Positions 44,388 through 53,393 of a DNA stretch of 64,000 nucleotides are shown here, piece by piece (positions within the stretch are counted from its first letter, which is position 1; each line of letters begins with the position of its first letter). Origin of the DNA: JB111 sp052093225 (GTDB taxonomy: Bacteria > Actinomycetota > Actinomycetes > Actinomycetales > Actinomycetaceae); assembly GCA_052093225.1 (NCBI GenBank), contig JBQDDG010000002.1:42145-106144 (forward strand). Reading direction: 5' to 3'. The notes under the pieces are model-generated. The model did no database searches. It was not told the DNA's origin and worked only from the letters and a program-made list of their open reading frames with translations. The translations under genes were made by a program, and so were the position numbers.

Positions 44388-44391
<4 letters not shown>
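42550..44391 (+). CDS. LivM permease-LivG ATPase fusion
   Basis: A 613-aa fusion. Residues 1-310 are LivM-like (LTNQAGLITLCQMSFAAIGG, ATARIRGVELAVVTLGFATA, VRESERAAAALGVRVGGAKA). Residues 320-375 are a Pro/Thr/Gly linker. Residues 376-613 are a LivG-like ATPase with IGSNGAGKSTLVDAV (Walker A), a Q-loop in RTFQHG, VLLLDEPAAGLAD (Walker B) and a switch His in LIEHDMEF. The signature loop is unusual: MDVGSRRILEIAGAL instead of LSxGQ, so this nucleotide site is probably degenerate. LivM-LivG fusions are known in actinobacteria. The 4-nt ATGA overlap with livF supports stoichiometric expression. Confidence 0.88.
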
Positions 44392-45113
<722 letters not shown>

Positions 45114-45231
45114 GCCCGCCATGTCCACGATGTGCCCCCGGCCCCGCGATGGTTCTCAGACCGCCGGATGTGTGCTTCCATTGAACCGTCAACTTTCTCG
45201 TCCGCATCGCGGACACAGCCTGGGAGCACCG

Positions 45232-45330
45232 TTGCGCAACGACTGGCACCTCACGACGCGTCTCGACGTCGACCTCGGTCGACGCTCGACGATGTCGTGT
45301 CGGTGCGAGTCCGCCGAGCCGGCCGCCTGA
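45232..45330 (+). CDS. Putative Cys-containing leader peptide upstream of the symporter
   Basis: A 32-codon reading frame beginning with TTG, 5 nt after GGGAG. It contains HLTTRLDVDLGRRSTMSCRC. This resembles the actinobacterial leader-peptide pattern LTxRLHVDLxRxxxxxCR seen in front of sulfur and amino-acid genes. Two Cys codons (SCRC) lie near the end. The stop is 154 nt before the DAACS symporter start, and the intervening GC-rich sequence can fold. Inferred role: ribosome stalling on scarce Cys-tRNA to control the symporter. It is too short for certainty. The rest of 45114-45484 shows no other gene. Confidence 0.5.
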   Translation: MRNDWHLTTRLDVDLGRRSTMSCRCESAEPAA

Positions 45331-45484
45331 CCCGCTCGAGCTCCTTCCGCACCGCCCACCGGTGCGCACCGCGCCGCTGAGGCGCCCGAGGCCCGGCCTG
45401 GTCGCCGCGCCACCCCTCCCGCCCCGACGGGCCGACACGTGCCGCGCCGTCGCGCACGCCCGTCACCCAACGAAAGGCACACCT

Positions 45485-47014
45485 GTGTCCACCACGACCA
45501 CCACCGCTCCGCGACGCCGCCTCCGGCTGCCGTCGTTCAGCACGCAGATCATTCTCGGCCTCGTCGCAGGGGTCCTGCTCGGCTGGCTCGCGCTCGAGCT
45601 CGGGACGGGCGCCGACGAGGAGCCCAACGCACTGACGACGACGCTCGACACGATCGGGTCGATCTTCATCGGGCTGCTGCGGGCGATCGTCCCGCCGCTG
45701 GTCTTCCTCGCGATCGTCTCGTCGATCGCCAACCTGCGGGGCATCGCCAACGCCGCCCGGCTCGCGGCCCAGACGCTCATCTGGTTCGCCGTCACCGCCC
45801 TGGTCTCCGTGCTCATCGCCATCGGCCTCGGCCTCGCGATCCAGCCCGGCAGCAGCGCCGGCGTCGACGCCTCGCAGGCGGAGGCCCCCGGTCGCCAGGG
45901 CAGCTGGCTCGGCTTCCTCGAGGGCATCGTGCCCGCGAACTTCCTCGGCCTCGAGATCAACGCCGGCCTGCAGATCGCCGACGGCGCCGTCGAGGGCGTG
46001 AGCGCCTCCCCGGGCTTCAACGTCCTGCAGATCATCGTCGTCGCCCTCGTCGTCGGGATCGCGGCGCTCAAGGTCGGCGAGAAGGCGGACCCGTTCCTGT
46101 CGGTGTCCGCGTCCGTCCTCGCCGTCGTCCAGAAGGTGCTGTGGTGGGTCATCCGCCTCGCCCCGATCGGCACGGTGGGCCTCATCGGCAACGCGATCGC
46201 CTCGTACGGCTGGAGCTCGATCGCCTCGCTCGGCGGGTTCGTGCTCGCCATCTACCTCGGGCTCGCGATCGTCCTGTTCGCCGTCTACCCGATCGTGCTC
46301 AAGCTGCACGGGCTCTCGGTCTCGCGCTACTTCCGCGGGGCGTGGCCGGCGATCCAGCTCGCCTTCGTGTCCCGCTCCTCGATCGGCACGCTGCCGCTCA
46401 CCCAGCGCGTGACCGAGCGCAACCTCGGGGTCCCGCGCGGCTACTCGTCGTTCGCCGTGCCGCTCGGCGCGACGACGAAGATGGACGGCTGCGCCGCGAT
46501 CTACCCGGCGATCTCGGCGATCTTCGTCGCCCAGTTCTTCGGGCTCTCGCTCGGCATCACCGACTACCTGCTCATCGTCTTCGTCTCGGTCGTCGGCTCC
46601 GCCGCCACCGCCGGGATGACGGGCGCGACCGTCATGCTCACGCTCACCCTGTCCACGCTCGGGCTGCCGCTCGAGGGCGTCGGGCTGCTGCTCGCCGTCG
46701 ACCCGATCCTCGACATGGGGCGCACGGCGGTCAACGTCGCCGGGCAGGCGCTCGTGCCGACCGTCGTCGCGCACCGCGAGGGCATCCTCGACCGTGCGCG
46801 GTACGACTCGGCCGACGCCGAGAACCTCTTCACCGACGACGAGGACGCGACCGCGACCGGTGCGGGGTCGGACACCGACGCGGGCTCCCAGGACCGGGCC
46901 GGCGGCTCCGATGTCGCGGAGTCGCAGCACAGGCCGGACGACGGCGCGCAGGGCCGTTCCGACGACGCGGAGTCCCAGGAGGACCGGGACGCGGAGCCCG
47001 CGCTGCGCCGCTGA
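45485..47014 (+). CDS. Dicarboxylate/amino acid:cation symporter (DAACS, SLC1-like)
   Basis: A 509-aa membrane protein: STQIILGLVAGVLLGWLALE, then FIGLLRAIVPPLVFLAIVSSIANL, and the reentrant-loop region SRSSIGTLPLT (serine-rich motif). SFAVPLGATTKMDGCAAIYP is the TM7 substrate/Na site, and ILDMGRTAVNVAGQ is in TM8. GltP/DctA members usually have NMDGT at the TM7 site. The MDGCAxxYPA form is closer to what I recall of cystine symporters (TcyP), which would fit the Cys-containing leader peptide upstream. The C-terminal 50 residues are a disordered acidic tail. GTG start with AAAGG upstream. Confidence 0.9.
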   Translation: MSTTTTTAPRRRLRLPSFSTQIILGLVAGVLLGWLALELGTGADEEPNALTTTLDTIGSIFIGLLRAIVPPLVFLAIVSSIANLRGIANAARLAAQTLIWFAVTALVSVLIAIGLGLAIQPGSSAGVDASQAEAPGRQGSWLGFLEGIVPANFLGLEINAGLQIADGAVEGVSASPGFNVLQIIVVALVVGIAALKVGEKADPFLSVSASVLAVVQKVLWWVIRLAPIGTVGLIGNAIASYGWSSIASLGGFVLAIYLGLAIVLFAVYPIVLKLHGLSVSRYFRGAWPAIQLAFVSRSSIGTLPLTQRVTERNLGVPRGYSSFAVPLGATTKMDGCAAIYPAISAIFVAQFFGLSLGITDYLLIVFVSVVGSAATAGMTGATVMLTLTLSTLGLPLEGVGLLLAVDPILDMGRTAVNVAGQALVPTVVAHREGILDRARYDSADAENLFTDDEDATATGAGSDTDAGSQDRAGGSDVAESQHRPDDGAQGRSDDAESQEDRDAEPALRR

Positions 47015-47192
47015 CCGGACCACCCGTCCCCCGGGCCNNNNNNNNNNNNNNNNNNNNNNNNNNNNNNNNNNNNNNNNNNNNNNNNNNNNNNNNNNNNNNN
47101 NNNNNNNNNNNNNNNNNNNNNNNNNNNNNNNNNNNNNACCGGGACGCGGAGCCCGCGCTGCGCCGCTGACCGGACCACCCGTCCCCCGGGCC
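46983..47192. repeat. 55-bp exact duplication flanking the second 100-N gap
   Basis: Bases 46983-47037 and 47138-47192 are identical, separated by Ns at 47038-47137. The duplicated segment includes the stop codon of the symporter gene. The length is the same as at the first gap, so it is an assembly overlap, not biology. Confidence 0.9.
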
Positions 47193-47205
47193 CCCCGCCC
47201 CCCGC

Positions 47206-47274
47206 CGAGGACGTGCTGAGGGTGCCGAGGACGTGCTTCGCAGGCACGTCCTCGACACCTACGGCACGTCCTCG
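47206..47274. repeat. 69-bp four-site palindromic intergenic element, copy 2
   Basis: CGAGGACGTGC at 47206 and 47226, then GCACGTCCTCG at 47244 and 47264, the same 20/18/20 spacing and total length as copy 1. All four sites are identical here. It lies between the symporter and NYN genes in a 365-bp stretch with no gene. Confidence 0.85.
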
Positions 47275-47379
47275 GCGCATGGGGGCGCACCGGGGCGCAC
47301 GCCCGCACACGCCCGGGGCTCGGGGCCGCCCGGGGATGCTCGGGGCCGCCCCGACGTCGCCGACCCGTAGCCTGTCCCC

Positions 47380-47946
47380 ATGAGCGACACCCCCACCACG
47401 TACCTCGTCATCGACGGCGAGAACATCGACGCCACGCTCGGGGTGAGCATCCTCGGTCACCGTCCGAACCCCGACGAGCGGCCGCGCTGGGACCGGGTGC
47501 TCACCTACGCGTCCGACGTGTGGGGCGGTGACGCCAAGGGCCTGTTCTTCCTCAACGCGACGTCCGGCAACCTGCCGACCTCGTTCGTCCAGGCACTGCT
47601 CGCCATGGACTACCGCCCCATCCCGCTGTCCGGCTCGACCACCGAGAAGGTCGTCGACATCGGTGTCCAGCGCATGCTCGAGGCCATCCTCGCCCAGGGG
47701 CACGGTGACGTGCTCCTCGTCTCCCACGACGGCGACTTCCTGCCCCAGATGGAGGACCTCCTCGAGGCCGGCCACCGCGTGGGCGTCCTCGCGTTCCGCG
47801 AGTTCCTCAACCACGAGCTGACGGCGCTGACCGCCCAGGGCCTCGTCGTCCACGACCTCGAGGACGACGTCCGGGCGTTCACCGCCGCGCTGCCCCGCGT
47901 GCGGATCATCCCGCTCACCTCGTTCGACGCCGCCCAGTTCCTCTGA
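47380..47946 (+). CDS. NYN-domain (LabA/DUF88) protein, putative RNase
   Basis: A 188-aa PIN-like NYN domain: TYLVIDGENIDATLG with the first catalytic Asp, LPTSFVQALLAMDYRPI in the middle, EKVVDIGVQRMLEAI with the second acidic pair, and DVLLVSHDGDFLPQMEDLLEAG with the closing SxDxDF motif. All acidic positions are kept, so metal-dependent ribonuclease activity is plausible. A C-terminal extension of about 45 residues may bind a partner. There is no ribosome binding site before the ATG, so it may be leaderless. Confidence 0.85.
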   Translation: MSDTPTTYLVIDGENIDATLGVSILGHRPNPDERPRWDRVLTYASDVWGGDAKGLFFLNATSGNLPTSFVQALLAMDYRPIPLSGSTTEKVVDIGVQRMLEAILAQGHGDVLLVSHDGDFLPQMEDLLEAGHRVGVLAFREFLNHELTALTAQGLVVHDLEDDVRAFTAALPRVRIIPLTSFDAAQFL

Positions 47947-48083
47947 GCCCTCCCGCCCGCACAGCAGGCACCTACAGCTCCGGCACCACTGGCTCCGGCA
48001 CCACCGCCGTCACCGCCACGACCGCCGCCACCACCAGCTCGCGCTCCCAGGAAACGTCCAGGAACAGGGTGGAGGATGCTCGC

Positions 48084-48842
48084 ATGTCGATCGCCTCCAC
48101 CCCCGGTGCCCGAGCCACCGAGGCGCACCTCCTGGTGGTCGACGACGAGCCGAACATCCTCGAGCTGCTCACCGCGTCGCTGCGCTTCGCCGGCTTCGAG
48201 GTGACCCCCGCGGCGGACGGGAACGAAGCGTTGCGGCTGGCCTCGGACAACCGCCCGGACCTCGTCGTCCTCGACGTCATGCTCCCCGACATGGACGGGT
48301 TCACCGTGCTGCGCCGGCTCCGCGCGCACGACGAGTCGTTGCCCGTCCTCTTCCTCACCGCGCGCGACGACCTCTCCGACAAGGTGCACGGCCTCACCGT
48401 CGGCGGCGACGACTACATCACCAAGCCGTTCAGCCTCGAGGAGGTCGTCGCCCGGATCCGCACCGTCCTGCGGCGCGTGGGCGTGACGGGACAGGTCGAG
48501 GACCCGGTGCTGCGCTACGCGGACCTGGAGATCGACCAGGACGCGTACGAGGTCCGTCGCGCCGGTGTCCTCGTCAACCTCGCCCCCACCGAGTTCAAGC
48601 TCCTGCGCTACCTGCTCGTCAACGCCGAGCGTGTCGTCTCCAAGGCGCAGATCCTCGACCACGTGTGGGAGTACGACTGGAACGGCGAGGCGACGATCGT
48701 CGAGTCCTACATCTCCTACCTGCGGCGCAAGATCGACTCCCCGGAGTTCCTCGGGCTCACGGGTGACGCGGCGGACGACCTCGCCCCGCTCATCCACACC
48801 CGGCGCAACTTCGGCTACGTCCTGCGCCGGCCGACGACCTGA
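48084..48842 (+). CDS. OmpR/PhoB-family response regulator
   Basis: A 252-aa regulator. The receiver domain (LLVVDDEPNILELL with acidic Asp20/21, phospho-acceptor Asp64 in VVLDVMLPDMDGF, Lys114 in ITKPFS) is followed by a winged-helix DNA-binding domain (LAPTEFKLLRYLLVNAERVVSKAQILDHVW). The ATG at 48084 has GGAGGA 7 nt upstream; an earlier in-frame GTG overlaps that site. Its stop overlaps the start of the kinase gene (TGATG). It should be phosphorylated by that kinase. Confidence 0.95.
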   Translation: MSIASTPGARATEAHLLVVDDEPNILELLTASLRFAGFEVTPAADGNEALRLASDNRPDLVVLDVMLPDMDGFTVLRRLRAHDESLPVLFLTARDDLSDKVHGLTVGGDDYITKPFSLEEVVARIRTVLRRVGVTGQVEDPVLRYADLEIDQDAYEVRRAGVLVNLAPTEFKLLRYLLVNAERVVSKAQILDHVWEYDWNGEATIVESYISYLRRKIDSPEFLGLTGDAADDLAPLIHTRRNFGYVLRRPTT

Positions 48843-50800
48843 TGCGCGCGTCCGGACGGTCGCGGCACGGGCACGCGACCTCGGAGGGGTGGTCGCTGTC
48901 GGCACGGCTCGTCGTCACCACCGTCGTGCTGCTGGCCCTCGGCCTCGGGCTCTCCGGGGTCACCGTCATCACGGTCCTGCGCGGCCAGCTCGTCGACCAG
49001 GTCGACGAGAACCTGCACGACACGGTCGAGACGATCGCGCAGGAGGACCTCGAGGAGATCCGGGCCGGGGACGACCAGGTCGTGCCCACCCGCTACGTCG
49101 TCAGCATCACGCTCCAGGGCGAGAGCACGCAGACCGTCGCCCACCCGCGCACCTCCGCCTCCGTCGGTCTCCCCGTGCTGCCCGAGCAGTCCGCCTCGCG
49201 GCCGACCACGCTCGAGGGCACGCAGGACGGCATCAGCTGGCGGGCGCTCGCGCTGCCGCTCGTCAACTCCTCCGGTGACCAGGTCGGCGTGCTCACCCTC
49301 TCGACGCCGATGGACGAGATCTCGGCGACCCTTCAGGAGACGGGCAAGTACGTCGTCCTCATCTCGTTCTCCCTGCTCGTCCTCGGCGCGACGTTCGGCT
49401 ACCTGCTCATCCGGCACGAGCTGCGCGACCTGAGGTCGATCGAGCGGACGGCAGGGGCGATCGCGGCGGGCGACCTCACCAAGCGCATCCCGCCCGGCCC
49501 GCGCGGGACGGAGATCGGCTCCCTGTCCGAGTCCCTCAACACGATGCTCTCCCAGATCGAGCGGGCCTTCTCCGCCCGGTCGGCCTCCGAGCGGCGGATG
49601 CGCCGGTTCGTCGCCGACGCCTCCCACGAGCTGCGCACCCCGCTCGCGACCGTGCGCGGGTACGCGGAGCTGCACCGGATGGGCGGGGTGCCCGACTCGG
49701 AGGTGCCCGCCGCGATGGGGCGCATCGAGGCCGAGGCCACGCGGATGGGCACGCTGGTCGAGGACCTCCTCGCCCTCGCCCGCATCGACGAGGCACGCCG
49801 CCTCGAGCTCACCGAGGTCGACCTCGCCGAGGTGGCCGAGGACGCCGTCCGCGACCTCCGCGCGCTCGACCCGACCCGCAGGGCCCGGCTCGTACCGCTG
49901 CCGGACCATCCCGGGCCGACCGTCGTCCGGGCGGACGCCAACCAGGTGCGGCAGGTGTTCGCCAACCTCGTCGGCAACACCGTGCGGCACACGCCCGCCG
50001 GCACGGACGTCGAGATCCTCGTCGGTTTCCGCGCGGCAACGCCCCCGCAGGCTGCTCCCGCCGGTGACGGCGCCTCGCGCGGCCCCGCGGGATGGGCGGC
50101 GGTCGGCCGGCTCGACGACGGCGCGGCGAACTCGCCCGGCACGGGTGCGGCCGCCACCGGTGGCGGGGCCCCCTCCCCGACCGGCGGCCCGACGCCGTCC
50201 GGTGACCCCGCGCTCTCAGGTGACCGAACGCCGTCGGGCGACCGGACGCCGTCGGCCGGCCGCGCGTCGTCGGGTGACCGTCCGCCGTCGGGCACCACCG
50301 ACGCCGGCACCGGGCGACCGTGCCCCCCGGCGTGGTCCGAGGGCTCGGCGGACGACGCCGAGACCGGGCGCACGGTTCCGCGCGCCGCGGTGGCCGCCGG
50401 GCCGACCGGGCGGCGTGCGGTGCCGGATCGGCGGATCCTCGGCCTGCTGGGCGGACGCGGCGCGAACGCTCCGGTGGCGACCGCTCCCCTGGCGCCCGGA
50501 CCGGTCCCGCAGGACCAGGTGGTGCTCCGCGTGCAGGACCACGGCCCCGGCATCCCGGCGGAGGAGGCGCGCCGCGTCTTCACGCGCTTCTACCGGCTCG
50601 ACCGCTCCCGCGCCCGCTCGACGGGTGGCGGCTCGGGCCTGGGCCTCGCGATCGTCGCGTCGGTGGCGCGGGCGCACGGCGGCGAGGCGCGCGTGCTCGC
50701 GACGCCCGGCGGCGGCACGACCGTCGAGATCACGCTGCCCGTCGAGGGCCCGCCGGCCGGCATGGAGACCTCCGACGAGATCCCGCCGACGGCGGTCTGA
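48842..50800 (+). CDS. Sensor histidine kinase with large insertion in the ATPase domain
   Basis: A 652-aa membrane kinase. TM1 at about 20-46, an extracellular sensor of about 120 residues, TM2 at 170-190, a HAMP linker, and HisKA with the phospho-acceptor His262 in VADASHELRTPLATVRGY. The ATPase domain has its N box (FANLVGNTVRHTPAG, about 373-387), G1 (VQDHGPGI), F box (FTRFYRLDRS) and G2 (GGSGLGLAI). Between the N box and G1, residues about 400-556 are a disordered Pro/Ser/Gly/Thr/Asp insertion with SGDRTPSGDRTPS repeats, absent from ordinary kinases. It is at the position of the ATP lid side of the fold, so it may modulate activity. It pairs with the upstream regulator. Confidence 0.93.
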   Translation: MRASGRSRHGHATSEGWSLSARLVVTTVVLLALGLGLSGVTVITVLRGQLVDQVDENLHDTVETIAQEDLEEIRAGDDQVVPTRYVVSITLQGESTQTVAHPRTSASVGLPVLPEQSASRPTTLEGTQDGISWRALALPLVNSSGDQVGVLTLSTPMDEISATLQETGKYVVLISFSLLVLGATFGYLLIRHELRDLRSIERTAGAIAAGDLTKRIPPGPRGTEIGSLSESLNTMLSQIERAFSARSASERRMRRFVADASHELRTPLATVRGYAELHRMGGVPDSEVPAAMGRIEAEATRMGTLVEDLLALARIDEARRLELTEVDLAEVAEDAVRDLRALDPTRRARLVPLPDHPGPTVVRADANQVRQVFANLVGNTVRHTPAGTDVEILVGFRAATPPQAAPAGDGASRGPAGWAAVGRLDDGAANSPGTGAAATGGGAPSPTGGPTPSGDPALSGDRTPSGDRTPSAGRASSGDRPPSGTTDAGTGRPCPPAWSEGSADDAETGRTVPRAAVAAGPTGRRAVPDRRILGLLGGRGANAPVATAPLAPGPVPQDQVVLRVQDHGPGIPAEEARRVFTRFYRLDRSRARSTGGGSGLGLAIVASVARAHGGEARVLATPGGGTTVEITLPVEGPPAGMETSDEIPPTAV

Positions 50801-50850
50801 GCCGCGGCAGCTGGATCGGCGGCCCCGACGGCGTCCTCGTCGGCCCTATC

Positions 50851-52542
50851 TCACCACTCGCGGTGCGTGGGCAGCAGCGTGCCGGGGTTGAGCCGGCGTC
50901 CCGGGTCGGCGGACCTCAACAGACCCACCATGAGGTCGACGCCCGCCTCGGAGACGTCCTGCTCCATCCACGGGGCGTGGTCCGTGCCGACGCCGTGGTG
51001 GTGCGAGAGCGTCCCGCCGCCGTCGATGAAGGCCTGCTGGACGGCCGACTTCACCTGCCAGTACTGCTCGAGCGGCGGCAGCGCGCCGTCGCCCGTACGG
51101 GCCGGGAACGCGAACGTGAAGTACAGGCACGCCCCCGAGTGGTAGCTGTGCGAGAGGTGGCACATGATGAAGCCACGCACCCCGAGCGCGTCGAAGTTCG
51201 CCCGGGCTGCCTCGACGACGCCCTCCCAGATCCCCTGCAGCCTCGACCACGGGGCCGCCGTCTCAGACACGTCCGCGAGTGCGCCCTTGTCGAGCAGGAA
51301 GTCGCGGATGTAGGGGGTGTCGAACTTCTTCTGGTCGTACAGGGCACCGGGTCCCGTGCCGAGCGGGACGCCGCCGTGGCGGGAGACGATCTTCCCCACG
51401 GCCTTGCGCTGGTAGGCGACGTGCCGGGGCGAGCCCTCGTAGCCGACGTAGCTGAGGCAGACCTCGTCGAGGTCCCAGCCACGGGCGGCGAGGAGGTCGA
51501 ACACGCCCTTGGACAGCTTGCCCTTGAGGCCCGTCTGCACCTTCTGCGTGGACAGGGAGAAGGCGGTCTCGGCCGCGTCGGAGACCCGGGTGACCGACGG
51601 GTGGACGTCGGAGGCGGAGATCCCCCGCATGGCCTCGAGGGCGGAGCCGAAGTTCTGGTACAGGTAGGCGACGACGAGGCGCTTCTCGGGCAGCGGGTGG
51701 ACGTGGATCCAGGCCTCGGTGACGACGCCGAGGCGTCCCTCCGAGCCGATGATCATCTCGCGCACCGACGGGCCCGTCGACGTCGACGGCAGCGGCCGCA
51801 GGTCGACGACCTTGCCCGGCAGCACGCTGCGCAGGCCGCGGGTGATGTCCGCGATGTCGCCGTACCGGTCCGACTGCATGCCGGAGGAGCGCGTGGCGAT
51901 CCAGCCGCCCAGGGTGGAGTGGCGGAAGGAGTCCGGCTGGTGGCCCGACGTCCAGCCCCGCGCGCCGAGCTGCTCCTCGAGGTCCGGGCCGAGCACGCCG
52001 GCCTGCACGCGCGCGAGCCCCGCCTCCTCGTCGATCTCGAGGACCTTGTTCATCCGGCCCATGTCGAGCGAGACGATCGTGCGGGTCTCCGTGGGCTGCG
52101 GGGTGAGCGAGCCGGAGATGTTCGAGCCGCCGCCGAAGGGGATGATCACGGCGTCGGCCGCGTCCGCGAGGTCGACGACGGCGCGCACCTCGTCCTCGTC
52201 ACCCGGGTAGACGACGACGTCGGGCACCCGGGGCAGGTCGCCGGCGCGCACACGCACGAGGTCGGCGATGCCCTTGCCGTAGGTGTGGACGACGCGGTCC
52301 ATGGCCTCGGTGACCACGTGGGCCTCCCCGAGTGCGGCCCGCAGCTCGCCCGCGAGGCCGTCCGGCAGGCGGGTCGCGGGGACGTCGAGGTCCTCGAACG
52401 CGGGCGGCGGGGTGCCGCCGAGCGCGAGGTCGAGCCCGACCCGGTCCAGCACGAAGGGGGCGAAGTTCGGCTTGTTGTCGTGGGTGAACGCGACACCCTC
52501 GACGCCCCACCCCCACCACTTCATGTGCTGGACGTCCGTCAC
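50851..52542 (-). CDS. Alkylglycerone-phosphate (alkyl-DHAP) synthase-like FAD enzyme
   Basis: A 563-aa FAD-binding oxidase-type protein. The FAD domain has PDVVVYPGDEDEVRAVVDLA, IIPFGGGSNISGSL (FAD pyrophosphate loop) and GWIATRSSGMQSDRYGDI, with IIGSEGRLGVVTEAWIHV. The C-terminal part carries CHLSHSYHSGACLYFTFAF (catalytic Tyr region, about 466) and GGTLSHHHGVGTDHAPW (the HHH motif, about 514). Tyr plus HHH distinguish AGPS from D-lactate or glycolate oxidases. AGPS swaps the acyl of acyl-DHAP for a fatty alcohol, creating the ether bond, with no net redox. GTG start with GGAGGAGG, overlapping the upstream acyltransferase stop as GTGA. It is the last gene of the operon. Confidence 0.88.
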   Translation of the reverse strand: MTDVQHMKWWGWGVEGVAFTHDNKPNFAPFVLDRVGLDLALGGTPPPAFEDLDVPATRLPDGLAGELRAALGEAHVVTEAMDRVVHTYGKGIADLVRVRAGDLPRVPDVVVYPGDEDEVRAVVDLADAADAVIIPFGGGSNISGSLTPQPTETRTIVSLDMGRMNKVLEIDEEAGLARVQAGVLGPDLEEQLGARGWTSGHQPDSFRHSTLGGWIATRSSGMQSDRYGDIADITRGLRSVLPGKVVDLRPLPSTSTGPSVREMIIGSEGRLGVVTEAWIHVHPLPEKRLVVAYLYQNFGSALEAMRGISASDVHPSVTRVSDAAETAFSLSTQKVQTGLKGKLSKGVFDLLAARGWDLDEVCLSYVGYEGSPRHVAYQRKAVGKIVSRHGGVPLGTGPGALYDQKKFDTPYIRDFLLDKGALADVSETAAPWSRLQGIWEGVVEAARANFDALGVRGFIMCHLSHSYHSGACLYFTFAFPARTGDGALPPLEQYWQVKSAVQQAFIDGGGTLSHHHGVGTDHAPWMEQDVSEAGVDLMVGLLRSADPGRRLNPGTLLPTHREW

Positions 52543-53393
52543 GATGCCTCCTCCTGGCCGCCGTTGCGACCGTGTGTGCCGGTGCCGGGCCGCGCGACGA
52601 CGACGTCCGGGGTCCGGGCCGCGTACATCGCGGCGACCTGCGCCTGGATCCGCTCGTTGAACTCCCGGATCCGCTCGCCCGGCCTGGGCCGCAGCGGGCG
52701 GCCGACGACCACCTTGAGCCGCGGGCGCCCGGTGGCCGGGAACGACGCCCCGACGGGCATCGCCTCGTGGAAGCCGATGAGGGCGACCGGGATGCACGGG
52801 ATCCGCCGGGTGACGCACAGCGCCGCCACCCCGGGCTTGAACCGGCCCATCCGGCCGTCCCTGGAGCGGGTGCCCTCGGGGAAGATGAGCAGCGGGACGC
52901 CGGCGTCCACGAGCCGCGCGGAGAGGCCCGCCCGGCGCCTGTTGCCGGACCGGTCGACCGGGTAGGTGTTGAAGAACAGGGACGTGAGCACGCGCGTGAG
53001 GCGCTTCGTGTAGAAGGTGTCCCCCGCGGCCGCGGTGGCGACCTTGCCGGCGTGCTGCCACGGCATGATCGCGTGGATCACCGCGGCGTCGAGGTGCGAG
53101 CTGTGGTTGGGCGCGACGACGAAGGGGCCGCGCACCTTGCGCAGGTTGTCCTTGCCGACGACGTCGATCCGGGTGGCCGCGTGGAGCAGCGCGTTGAGCG
53201 GGCCCTTCTGTGCGACCACGCGACCGGAGCGCCACAGGCCGGAGGTGTACTGGAGGAGGCTGTCCCCGGCGGCGTCCACGAGCCGGCCCGCGGCCTCGCG
53301 CGCGGCGCGGGCGGCCTGGTGGGCGTGCTGCCGGTTCGTCGGCGGGGCGCCACGTCCGGTCTCGACCGGCGGCTGGCTCGGTGCGGCGCTCAT
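52539..53393 (-). CDS. PlsC-family lysophospholipid/DHAP acyltransferase
   Basis: A 284-aa acyltransferase with the PlsC motifs: PFVVAPNHSSHLDAAVI (NHxxxxD, motif I), FNTYPVDRSGNRR (II), LLIFPEGTRSRDGRMGRFKPG (III) and CIPVALIGF (IV). A disordered N-terminal 40 residues and a charged tail flank it. It attaches an acyl chain to the glycerol backbone. In this operon it could acylate DHAP (GNPAT role) or the sn-2 position of alkyl-glycerol-phosphate. The start ATG overlaps the SDR stop (ATGA). Confidence 0.92.
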   Translation of the reverse strand: MSAAPSQPPVETGRGAPPTNRQHAHQAARAAREAAGRLVDAAGDSLLQYTSGLWRSGRVVAQKGPLNALLHAATRIDVVGKDNLRKVRGPFVVAPNHSSHLDAAVIHAIMPWQHAGKVATAAAGDTFYTKRLTRVLTSLFFNTYPVDRSGNRRRAGLSARLVDAGVPLLIFPEGTRSRDGRMGRFKPGVAALCVTRRIPCIPVALIGFHEAMPVGASFPATGRPRLKVVVGRPLRPRPGERIREFNERIQAQVAAMYAARTPDVVVARPGTGTHGRNGGQEEAS

